From contig LFRV01000002.1 in the NCBI GenBank assembly GCA_001512485.1, forward strand, positions 1-64,000: a stretch of DNA of 64,000 nt, in the 5' to 3' direction. A program made the translations under genes and the position numbers. The first letter of the stretch is position 1. Each line of letters begins with the position of its first letter. The notes under the pieces are model-generated. The model had not been told where the DNA came from. It worked only from the letters and a program-made list of their open reading frames with translations, and did no database searches. Of the stretch, positions 1-8,584 are shown in pieces. The stretch comes from Clostridiales bacterium DTU069. Its GTDB lineage: Bacteria > Bacillota > Clostridia > DSM-8532.

Positions 1-119
1 GCTCAAAATAGCGTTTGACACCAATATGCTATTATGGTATATTAATCTGGTTGTAGTGTGCCAAAATAAAAGCAGTGTAAAAACAGATAATTGAAAATTT
101 TTTGAAGGAGGCATATGGA

Positions 120-407
120 ATGTCGGATACTAAAAAACGCGAGAAGGATAGCAAGGATAGCAGTAATGATAAAAAATCCGGAAGAGTATTTAAAAGAAGA
201 ACAAGAAGAAAAGTTTGCCAATTCTGCGTTGATAAGGTAGAACACATTGATTATAAAGACAGCGCAAAACTTAAGAAGTTCCTTTCCGAAAAGGGAAAAA
301 TTCTCCCCAGAAGGATAAGCGGGAACTGCGCAAAACACCAACGACAGATGACAACCGCTATCAAGCGGGCAAGACATATCGCGCTTTTACCATACACGAC
401 GGATTAA
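120..407 (+). CDS. rpsR: 30S ribosomal protein S18
   Basis: Protein motif [19 protein letters not shown]...[25 protein letters not shown]; start moved to ATG 120 downstream of GAAGGAGG. Confidence 0.95.
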   Translation: MSDTKKREKDSKDSSNDKKSGRVFKRRTRRKVCQFCVDKVEHIDYKDSAKLKKFLSEKGKILPRRISGNCAKHQRQMTTAIKRARHIALLPYTTD

Positions 408-414
408 ATGAAAG

Positions 415-446
415 CAGCCTATAGAGTCATCTATAGGCTGTATTTA
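415..446 (+). terminator. Hairpin downstream of rpsR (weak terminator or processing stem)
   Basis: CAGCCTATAG-agtcat-CTATAGGCTG perfect 10 bp stem, weak T tract. Confidence 0.5.
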
Positions 447-582
447 GATATGCAATATAACGGGAAATTGGAAGCATTAATGCCACCGATGATATAATCA
501 AATCACGAATTTGGCTATTAAGCATTATCGGATTTGATGCGCAGTCGGAATAATTTGAACAAAAGAAGAAAGCGGTGGTGTT

Positions 583-915
583 ATGAGTGGTGGTTTGGAT
601 ATATCCAGAAATTTGCGTATTATTGAAAACCTGAAAAGCGAACTTTTAGAAGATATCGCTGTTTTATACAGGCATTTGGCTGACCCCGTACCGAAGGATA
701 CCAGGGAAGTCGCTGCCGATGCCCTGTCGAATATGATTGTTATCGGGTATCTTTTAGGAAAACGTCTTGGTATTGATTATTACAGCATGGAGAGGAATAT
801 ATCGAAAAAAATCCGGCTCGGTCTTATAAATGACAACGAAATTGAAAAGTATTACGGGGACTTGTCGGAATTGGCAAGAATGCGTTCCGCTGAAAACCAG
901 CCCCACGGGGCATAA
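583..915 (+). CDS. MazG-like family protein
   Basis: 110 aa all-helical ORF between rpsR and rplI, resembling the clostridial MazG-like family. Confidence 0.6.
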   Translation: MSGGLDISRNLRIIENLKSELLEDIAVLYRHLADPVPKDTREVAADALSNMIVIGYLLGKRLGIDYYSMERNISKKIRLGLINDNEIEKYYGDLSELARMRSAENQPHGA

Positions 916-935
916 AATATACCGGAGGGATAATA

Positions 936-1382
936 ATGAAAGTAATATTGAAACAGGATGTAAAAAATCTTGGCAAGGCGAATACTCTGGTTAATGTCAA
1001 CGATGGGTATGCGAGGAATTATTTAATTCCGAAAGGACTTGCGGTAATAGCGGACAGTGCTGCAATTAATGAAATGAAAATGCGAAGTGATGCGGAAAAC
1101 ACAAAAAGGGAAAGAGAACTTGCAAATGCGAAGAAAATAGCCGAAAAAATAAGCGATAAAACTATTGTTTTTCATTCGAAGGCCGGAGAAAACGGAAAGC
1201 TGTTTGGTTCAATAACCGGCAAAGATATTGCTGATAAACTGGAAAAAGACTTTTCTATAAGTGTTGATAAAAGAAGAATCAACCTTCCGGAAGCAATTAG
1301 AACACTTGGGCTTCATGAAGTGGAAATAAAGCTGCATCAAGGGGTTTCCTCGGTAATTAAGGTTAATGTTATTGATGAATAA
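936..1382 (+). CDS. rplI: 50S ribosomal protein L9
   Basis: MKVILKQDVKNLGKANTLVNVNDGYARNYLIPKGLA is a classic L9 N terminus; RBS CGGAGGG. Confidence 0.96.
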   Translation: MKVILKQDVKNLGKANTLVNVNDGYARNYLIPKGLAVIADSAAINEMKMRSDAENTKRERELANAKKIAEKISDKTIVFHSKAGENGKLFGSITGKDIADKLEKDFSISVDKRRINLPEAIRTLGLHEVEIKLHQGVSSVIKVNVIDE

Positions 1383-1641
1383 CCGAAAGCACCCGAACCA
1401 GAGCCGCGTACCAACCGGAACATGGCAGCAATGGCTCGACCCGTTAACCACCCGCTGGTCATTTGGTTGAATCAGCACAGTAGTTGGAGAAGCTATTGCA
1501 CAATAACGGAAACTATAGCGGAATGCAGCTCTTGCAAAGGAAGCTCCTTGTTTCCGTTATTGTACAATAGTTAATAAGACAATTCCCGAACGCAATTCCC
1601 GCGGGTCCTGGTTCGGGTGTTTCGTTTCCCAGGTCGACAAA
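1382..1641. repeat. Modular intergenic repeat, copy A
   Basis: Terminal inverted repeats CGAAAGCACCCGAACCA (1384-1400) and TGGTTCGGGTGTTTCG (1609-1624); ends and core shared with copies at 27.3 and 53.4 kb. Confidence 0.85.
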
Positions 1642-1691
1642 GCACGCACTGTTCAGCACGCTTCAGATCATGTTCATTTTTTTAATAGAGG

Positions 1692-1760
1692 TCTCCATAT
1701 CCCGGGTCGTTCATAAACACGCTCCATATTTGCCTGTAAGTAGCAGGGCGTTGGAGTATG
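1692..1760. repeat. Satellite repeat module CTCCATATCCCGGGTC..GCAGGGCGTTG
   Basis: Roughly 70 bp, largely identical by eye to 53325-53392. Confidence 0.8.
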
Positions 1761-1916
1761 TATGTCGCCAGTCGGTTACTTTTCGAGTTTATTTTACACA
1801 TTGCGCAAAAATTAATGATGATTTTCTTAAATTCATGATATAATATGAATTACACTAAAAGCTCCAAAAACTGCTTTAAGTTTTCCTGGAAAGCTTGATA
1901 ATTAGGGGTGTCATTA

Positions 1917-3254
1917 ATGGATTTGGGCGTTCTGGAAAAGGTACCGCCGCACAGTATTGAAGCGGAGCAGTCGGTCCTTGGTTCTCTCATTTTGGACAGG
2001 GATTTGTTACCGGATATAACTGCGGTATTGAAAAGTGAAGATTTCTATTTGGAACAGCATAAAGAAATATTCGAGGCTATACTCGATTTGTATGAACAGA
2101 ATAAACCTGTAGATCTTATTACTGTTTCGGAACAGTTGACAAAAAGGGGAACGCTTAACAGGGTTGGGGATTACGAATATCTTTCTAATCTGGCGACAGC
2201 AGTTCCCACTACCGCTAATGCGATGCATTATGCCGAAATAATTGAAGACAAGTCACTGTTAAGAAAACTCATTCATGCTACAACGCAAATTCAAAAAAGA
2301 AGTTATGAAGCGACGGAAGAAGCTGTTGATATTTTAAACGATGCCGAGAAATACATATACGATATTGTGCAGAACAGAAATCAGACAGGCTTGCTTCCTA
2401 TAAGCGATGTTCTTGACATTACTTTTTCGCATCTTGAGGAATTGTACAATCGTGCCGGGGAATATACCGGTGTTCCAAGCGGTTTTTACGACCTCGACAA
2501 AAAAACTGCGGGGTTCCAGAAATCTGATTTGGTTCTTATAGCAGCAAGGCCGTCAATGGGAAAAACTTCGTTTGCGTTAAACATAGCCGCATATGCGGCA
2601 GTTCACAAGCAAATACCGGTTGCTATTTTCAGTCTTGAAATGAGCAAGGAACAGTTGGTCAGCCGTATTATTTCGTCCGAAGTTTTGATTGAAATGGAAA
2701 AAATGAGAAAGGGCAACCTTGAGGATGAAGATTGGAAAGACCTTGCCAATGCGGTCGGAGTTTTATCGAAAGCCCCTATATATATAGATGATAACGCGGC
2801 AATAAGCGTGATGGAAATCATGTCAAAATGCCGCCGGTTAAAAATGAGAAGAGGGTTAGGATTAATTATAATAGATTATTTGCAGTTGATGCAAAGCAGA
2901 AGACGCACAGAAAACAGGCAGCAGGAAATATCGGAAATATCGCGCTCGCTGAAAATAATGGCAAAGGAGCTTGAGGTTCCTGTTATTGCTCTTTCCCAGT
3001 TAAGCCGCGCGCCTGATATAAGGACAGCAAACCACAGGCCGATTTTGTCGGATTTAAGAGAATCGGGAGCAATCGAACAGGATGCCGATCTGGTCATATT
3101 TCTTTACCGGGATGATTATTATCACGAAGACAGCGAGAAGAAAAACATAACAGAGGTTATAATAGCAAAACATAGAAACGGTTCAATAGGAACAATTGAG
3201 CTTGCCTGGATTCCTCAGTATACGAAATTCAGGAATCTTGAAAGATCATACTGA
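1917..3254 (+). CDS. dnaB: Replicative DNA helicase
   Basis: Walker A ARPSMGKTSFALN, IIIDYLQLM, DnaB N-terminal domain; ATG 1917 (GTG 1908 also possible). Confidence 0.96.
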   Translation: MDLGVLEKVPPHSIEAEQSVLGSLILDRDLLPDITAVLKSEDFYLEQHKEIFEAILDLYEQNKPVDLITVSEQLTKRGTLNRVGDYEYLSNLATAVPTTANAMHYAEIIEDKSLLRKLIHATTQIQKRSYEATEEAVDILNDAEKYIYDIVQNRNQTGLLPISDVLDITFSHLEELYNRAGEYTGVPSGFYDLDKKTAGFQKSDLVLIAARPSMGKTSFALNIAAYAAVHKQIPVAIFSLEMSKEQLVSRIISSEVLIEMEKMRKGNLEDEDWKDLANAVGVLSKAPIYIDDNAAISVMEIMSKCRRLKMRRGLGLIIIDYLQLMQSRRRTENRQQEISEISRSLKIMAKELEVPVIALSQLSRAPDIRTANHRPILSDLRESGAIEQDADLVIFLYRDDYYHEDSEKKNITEVIIAKHRNGSIGTIELAWIPQYTKFRNLERSY

Positions 3255-3314
3255 CCGAACTTATAACCAGTGAGTAAAAATTTCCCCTTGCGCATATACA
3301 GGGGTGCATTAATA

Positions 3315-4745
3315 GTGAAGAATATGCTATTGGAAAAAGTTAATTCGTGGGCTGCAGAGAACAATGTTTTAAAGGCCGGAACGCTTGTGCTTGCCGGAGT
3401 ATCGGGCGGAGCCGATTCTGTGTGCCTGCTTCATGTCTTATATTCTTTAGGAAAAATAAAAGGTTTTTCAGTTGCGGCGGTTCATGTGAATCACATGCTG
3501 CGTGCTGAAGAATCAATGCAGGATGAGAGATTTGTTCAGGATATTTGCGTAGAATGGGGTATTCCCCTTAAAATATACCGGCGGGATGTAAAAGCATATT
3601 CAAGTGAAAAAAGATGCTCCCTGGAAGAAGCCGGGCGGATCTTGCGTTATAATCTGTTCCGCGATTTGAGAAACGAGCTTAACGCCCAGTACGTTGCGGT
3701 CGCCCATCATAAAGAAGATCAGGCTGAAACAATTTTTTTAAACTTACTGCGCGGAAGCGGCCTTAACGGCATTTGCGGCATGGAAGAAGTACAAGGCTAT
3801 ATAATACGCCCGTTGTTGAATGTTGAAAAAAACGAAATATATGAATACCTTTCCCGCAATAACCTTAAATACCGTACTGACAGCAGCAACTTAAGCAATG
3901 TTTATATCAGAAACGCGGTCCGCAACCGTATATTTCCGGAAATAGCAAGGCAAACAGGTTTTAATGCGGTAAATTCCCTTGTCCGAATGGCTGATATCGT
4001 CAAGGCCGACAGGGATTTCCTGGAGAGCCTGGCCGAAGGATACTATAAATCGATTGTGATATCAAAAACGGAACACAGTATTGAACTCGATCGCAATAAA
4101 CTTGCCGGGTTCAATTTTGCAATAAGCGGAAGGATTATAAGAATTGCATGGGAGGCTGTTACGGGAAGCCTGAAAGGCCTTGAATCAAAGCATGTGAAAG
4201 CCGCACTCGAACTGGCTGCGGAAACGGGAAAAAACAAGGTGATAGATTTTCCCTGTGGCATAATTTTCAAAGCCGAGTATGATCGGGTTTATGTTATGAA
4301 AAAAGAAGAAACCAAAGCGCCGGTTCCTTTATTTATGGAAGTTCGGGTGCCATCCGATATATTGCTGAAAGAAAGAAACATCCTGGCTAAATTCCGTGTT
4401 TATTCGGCGGAAGAGTACGAGAATAATTTCGGCAGGTTTGAAAAGCCCGGAGAAAAAAGTATTGTACAGTTATTTGATTATGACGCTATAACGGGGGGAA
4501 TAAATATAAGGTACCGTTTACCAGGCGATGTTTTCACGCCTTACGGCGGGCCGGGTGGAAAGAAGCTCAAGGATTTCTTTATAGATCAGAAAATTCCGAA
4601 ACAAAAAAGAGACGAACTTCTTTTGCTGGCCGACGAAAAGGAAATAATATGGATCATCGGTCTAAGAACTTCGGGAAAATACAAAGTAACCAGGTTTACG
4701 AAAAACATATTATATGTTGAAATAACCGAATACGATGGTGACTAA
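3315..4745 (+). CDS. tilS: tRNA(Ile)-lysidine synthetase
   Basis: PP-loop GVSGGADSVCLLH, VAHHKEDQAETIFLNLLRGSGLNGICGM; probable GTG start 3315. Confidence 0.93.
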   Translation: MKNMLLEKVNSWAAENNVLKAGTLVLAGVSGGADSVCLLHVLYSLGKIKGFSVAAVHVNHMLRAEESMQDERFVQDICVEWGIPLKIYRRDVKAYSSEKRCSLEEAGRILRYNLFRDLRNELNAQYVAVAHHKEDQAETIFLNLLRGSGLNGICGMEEVQGYIIRPLLNVEKNEIYEYLSRNNLKYRTDSSNLSNVYIRNAVRNRIFPEIARQTGFNAVNSLVRMADIVKADRDFLESLAEGYYKSIVISKTEHSIELDRNKLAGFNFAISGRIIRIAWEAVTGSLKGLESKHVKAALELAAETGKNKVIDFPCGIIFKAEYDRVYVMKKEETKAPVPLFMEVRVPSDILLKERNILAKFRVYSAEEYENNFGRFEKPGEKSIVQLFDYDAITGGINIRYRLPGDVFTPYGGPGGKKLKDFFIDQKIPKQKRDELLLLADEKEIIWIIGLRTSGKYKVTRFTKNILYVEITEYDGD

Positions 4746-4762
4746 AAAAAGGAGGAGCTGAA

Positions 4763-5281
4763 ATGAGGCTTAATGTATTAATTACGAAAGAGCAGCTTGA
4801 AAAGAAAACTGAAGAGATCGCCGACGCCATTACAAGGGACTATAATGGCAAAGAACTTGTGCTTGTCGGTGTTCTGAAAGGTGGTTTTATTTACCTGTCG
4901 GATTTGGCGAGAAAAATAAAAATGGATGTGGATATTGACTTTATATCGGTGTCCAGTTACGGAAATTCAACAGAATCAACGGGAGTTGTAAAAATAATTA
5001 AAGATGTGGATACCGATGTCGGAGGAAAGCATGTTCTTATCGTGGAAGATATTATAGATACAGGGCTTACTTTAAAATACCTTAAAGAACTGTTCAGCAC
5101 GAAAGGGTGCGCAAGTGTCAAGATCGCCGCGATACTGGATAAACCCGAGCGCAGAAAAGTTGATATTAAAGTGGATTATCCGGGCATTCAAATACCGGAC
5201 ATGTTTGTTGTTGGATACGGGCTTGATTATGCGGGAAAATACAGAAACCTGCCGGATGTGTGCGTGGTTGAGCAAACATAG
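4763..5281 (+). CDS. hpt: Hypoxanthine phosphoribosyltransferase
   Basis: PRTase motif HVLIVEDIIDTGLTL, VGVLKGGFIYLSDL. Confidence 0.93.
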   Translation: MRLNVLITKEQLEKKTEEIADAITRDYNGKELVLVGVLKGGFIYLSDLARKIKMDVDIDFISVSSYGNSTESTGVVKIIKDVDTDVGGKHVLIVEDIIDTGLTLKYLKELFSTKGCASVKIAAILDKPERRKVDIKVDYPGIQIPDMFVVGYGLDYAGKYRNLPDVCVVEQT

Positions 5282-5572
5282 ATATTGTGTACGGGATTTT
5301 GTTAAAAGCGCATTAGTTCTTTGAAGATATTCGTCTATATTTATTAACAAAAACATATAAAACATTAGGCAGAAAACAACATTGTGTTTTAATGGCAATT
5401 GTGCTAATATAACGAGGTAGAGCAAAGGTACTGTTTGAGAGCGCTGCCATTGGCGCTTTAATACTTTGAAACACAGGTTATGTTACTGACAAAACATATT
5501 TGGTTGTTTTTTGAGAAAAATACTAGCATCAGCATACCGGAGCGGGTATATCGCTGATTGGAGGTTGACCTT

Positions 5573-7582
5573 TTGAAAAATTTACGGGGAATAAGTTTTT
5601 ATATCATTTTATTTATAATAATATTGATTATTATTGCGATGTGGAGCGATTTCAATAATCCAATGACAATGAAATACAGCGAGTTTAAGCGTGAATTGGA
5701 TTCGGGAAACATTAAAAGCATCCAGGTCCAGGGTTTGGATGCCCAGGTTATTTTAAAAAGCCCGTCCGGGGAATTCAAAGAAAATGTAACATACAGGACA
5801 AGTTTCTTATCCACCGAACACATTACGCAATTAATAGATAAAGCGATAGAAGAGGGACGCCTTTCCGATGTGAATTTTCCTCCGGAGGCAAAAGCTCCGT
5901 GGTGGCTTACAATACTCCCGACGCTTGTCGTTGTAGTGCTGTTTATTCTTTTTTGGGTTTTCTTTATACAACAGTCACAGGGAGGCGGCGGAAGCCGCGT
6001 GATGTCATTCGGCAAAAGCAGGGCACGAATGGCATCGGAGGAAAAAATAAAGGTAAGGTTTGACGATGTCGCGGGAGCCGATGAAGAAAAAGAAGACCTT
6101 ATGGAAATTGTCGAATTTCTTAAGGAACCGCGCAAATTCGTTGAACTTGGCGCAAGGATTCCGAAAGGCGTTCTCCTGGTAGGACCTCCTGGCACAGGAA
6201 AAACCCTTCTTGCAAAAGCTGTTTCGGGAGAAGCCGGCGTTCCGTTTTTCTCAATAAGCGGTTCGGATTTTGTCGAGATGTTTGTCGGTGTCGGAGCATC
6301 CCGTGTCCGTGATTTGTTCGAACAGGCCAAAAAGAATGCTCCGTGTATTGTGTTTATAGATGAGATTGACGCGGTTGGCCGTCACAGGGGCGCAGGCCTC
6401 GGCGGCGGACATGACGAAAGGGAACAGACACTGAACCAGTTGCTTGTTGAAATGGATGGTTTCGGCGTAAATGAAGGTGTTATTATCCTTGCGGCGACAA
6501 ACCGTCCGGACATTCTTGATCCTGCGCTTTTAAGGCCGGGACGTTTTGACAGGCGAGTTGTTGTCGGCCTTCCTGATATTAAGGGCCGCGAAGAGATACT
6601 TAAAGTTCATTCACGCGGAAAGCCTCTGGGCAAAGATGTCGATTTGAAAGAGCTGGCCAAGAGTACTCCGGGGTTTACCGGAGCGGATCTCGAAAACCTG
6701 CTTAATGAATCCGCGCTGCTGGCTGCCAGGAAATCGAAAAAAGAGATTACAATGAATGAAATAAAAGAAGCTACGTTTAAGGTTGTTGTCGGTCCTGAAA
6801 AGAAAAGCCGCGTAATGAGCGAAAAAGAGAAGAAGCTTACGGCATACCATGAAGCAGGGCATGCTATAGCTGTAAAAATTGCATCGACAACGAACAAGGT
6901 GGACAGAGTGTCTATAATACCGTCTGGGCGTGCAGGGGGTTATACCGCGCATAAGCCTGAGGAAGACTTGTCATATCGCACAAAATCACAGCTAATGGAA
7001 GAGATTATTATTGCTCTTGCCGGGAGAGCCGCGGAAGAACTCGTCCTTGGAGAAATAAGCACCGGTGCGTACAGCGATCTTAAGCAGGCAAATAATATTG
7101 CCAGGAATATGATTACAAAGTACGGCATGAGCGAAGACCTGGAAAATATGTTTTTCGGTGATGAAAATGATGAAGTATTTCTTGGCAAAAGCTACGGTCA
7201 TTTGAGAAACTTCAGTGAAAAAATGTCGGCAAAGATTGATGCGGAAGTAAAGAAAATAATAGATGAAGCCTACAGTACAATTAAGACAATACTGAACGAA
7301 AACATGCAGCGTCTGCACGATGTCGCCCAAGCCCTCCTCGATAAAGAACGGCTTGAAGGTTTTGAGTTTGAAAAGATATTCAATGAGGGCTATGTTCCCG
7401 AAAAGATTGAAGCAGAAAAGAAACAGGAAACAGAGAACAGTGAAAACGAGCCGGAGGCGAAAGCTAAAAAGAGGACAAGGAGCAAGCAGAAACAGGAGCA
7501 AAAAACCGAACAGAAACATGAGCAAAAAGCCGAACAGAATAACGAAGAAAAGAGCGAAAACACGGATAGCGAAAAGCAATAA
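5573..7582 (+). CDS. ftsH: ATP-dependent zinc metalloprotease FtsH
   Basis: AAA module [23 protein letters not shown] zinc site, two N-terminal TM segments; TTG start with GGAGG upstream; Lys/Glu/Gln-rich C-terminal tail. Confidence 0.96.
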   Translation: MKNLRGISFYIILFIIILIIIAMWSDFNNPMTMKYSEFKRELDSGNIKSIQVQGLDAQVILKSPSGEFKENVTYRTSFLSTEHITQLIDKAIEEGRLSDVNFPPEAKAPWWLTILPTLVVVVLFILFWVFFIQQSQGGGGSRVMSFGKSRARMASEEKIKVRFDDVAGADEEKEDLMEIVEFLKEPRKFVELGARIPKGVLLVGPPGTGKTLLAKAVSGEAGVPFFSISGSDFVEMFVGVGASRVRDLFEQAKKNAPCIVFIDEIDAVGRHRGAGLGGGHDEREQTLNQLLVEMDGFGVNEGVIILAATNRPDILDPALLRPGRFDRRVVVGLPDIKGREEILKVHSRGKPLGKDVDLKELAKSTPGFTGADLENLLNESALLAARKSKKEITMNEIKEATFKVVVGPEKKSRVMSEKEKKLTAYHEAGHAIAVKIASTTNKVDRVSIIPSGRAGGYTAHKPEEDLSYRTKSQLMEEIIIALAGRAAEELVLGEISTGAYSDLKQANNIARNMITKYGMSEDLENMFFGDENDEVFLGKSYGHLRNFSEKMSAKIDAEVKKIIDEAYSTIKTILNENMQRLHDVAQALLDKERLEGFEFEKIFNEGYVPEKIEAEKKQETENSENEPEAKAKKRTRSKQKQEQKTEQKHEQKAEQNNEEKSENTDSEKQ

Positions 7583-7615
7583 GATACGTACAAAAAATGT
7601 TTTGCCAATTTAAAC

Positions 7616-7645
7616 GCACAGGTTCCGGTTACCTGTGCTTTTTTA
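7616..7645 (+). terminator. Rho-independent terminator after ftsH
   Basis: GCACAGGT-tccggtt-ACCTGTGC followed by T6. Confidence 0.88.
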
Positions 7646-7734
7646 TATCCCGGCGGATAGCCGTCAGCATGTCGGAAGTAACTAATAGCTGAATACTATC
7701 CGTATAATTGAATATAAATATATAATAAATGTAC

Positions 7735-7763
7735 TTGATAGAAAAAACCCGCTGTGGTAAAAT
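7735..7763 (+). promoter_or_regulatory. Sigma-A-like promoter upstream of methionine synthase genes
   Basis: TTGATA - 17 nt - TAAAAT. Confidence 0.65.
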
Positions 7764-7906
7764 AAACCTAATCGCCGGATCTGTCTGACGGGGCTTGTCG
7801 TTCCTCTCTGTAACATTGCTCGCAAGCGTGTTCCGGAGCGTAAGCTGCCAATATTATCATCTGATGATTAAAGGCGAGTTCGGGCTGGAATAATATGGAG
7901 GCGTTT

Positions 7907-8584
7907 ATGAAAGAGGTGAAACTTTTTCGTCATATTCGGGCACCATACACAAAAAGCATGATCTATACGCGCCTCGGTTATTTGAAAACAAGCACCTTTA
8001 TTAATCGGGAACAGGCAAAGCAAATCGACAGATGGATTGCGGAAGCCGAAATTATTTGTGATATAATGCTTGTTTACAGGCTAATCGGCATCGAGAGTGT
8101 TTGTTCCGGCAGTGTGAGGTTTTCCGGTGGAATAATCTTTAACAGCGGCGCATTGGCGGAATTTTTGAAGGATTCGCGCGAGGCAGTATTAATGGCATCT
8201 ACTGCGGGTGCCGCTATTGATAACGAAATCAATAGCCTTCAGAATTCAGGAGAGATGGCCAAAGCGCTTGTTTATGACGCGGCTGCATCGGTAATCGCAG
8301 ACGCGGGGCTTGATTGGCTTATGGCGTATTTGAGGCGGCTGCTGATGCAAACAGGCAAAATTCTTGCAAACAAACGTTTCAGCCCCGGATACGCGGACCT
8401 TGAACTGTATAACCAGTCGGTACTTTACGACTTGCTGGAATTAGACAAATGGGGAATACAAATCACGCCGAAATATATGCTCATTCCGAGAAAATCGGTG
8501 ACGGCAATAGCAGGCATTAACGCTCCGTATAATGAGAATCGGAGAGAAAACGGAGGAGATGTGAATGATAAAGAAGGAATTTAG
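7907..8584 (+). CDS. Methionine synthase reactivation-domain protein (stand-alone MetH activation subunit)
   Basis: Resembles vitamin B12-dependent methionine synthase activation domain proteins; immediately upstream of and overlapping a MetH lacking that domain; ATG 7907 after GGAGG. Confidence 0.75.
   Translation: MKEVKLFRHIRAPYTKSMIYTRLGYLKTSTFINREQAKQIDRWIAEAEIICDIMLVYRLIGIESVCSGSVRFSGGIIFNSGALAEFLKDSREAVLMASTAGAAIDNEINSLQNSGEMAKALVYDAAASVIADAGLDWLMAYLRRLLMQTGKILANKRFSPGYADLELYNQSVLYDLLELDKWGIQITPKYMLIPRKSVTAIAGINAPYNENRRENGGDVNDKEGI

Noticed and set aside
1209-1478. 89 aa minus-strand ORF across the rplI end
   Set aside because: Antisense to rplI and repeat copy A.
5599-6330. 243 aa minus-strand ORF inside ftsH
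   Set aside because: Mirror of a conserved coding region; antisense artefact.
6992-7579. 195 aa minus-strand ORF opposite the end of ftsH
   Set aside because: Phe/Leu/Cys-rich low-complexity antisense translation of the Lys/Glu/Gln-rich FtsH tail; no RBS.
7764-7894. Canonical SAM-I or cobalamin riboswitch before metH genes
   Set aside because: Core motifs of those riboswitches are not recognisable; reported only as an unclassified leader.
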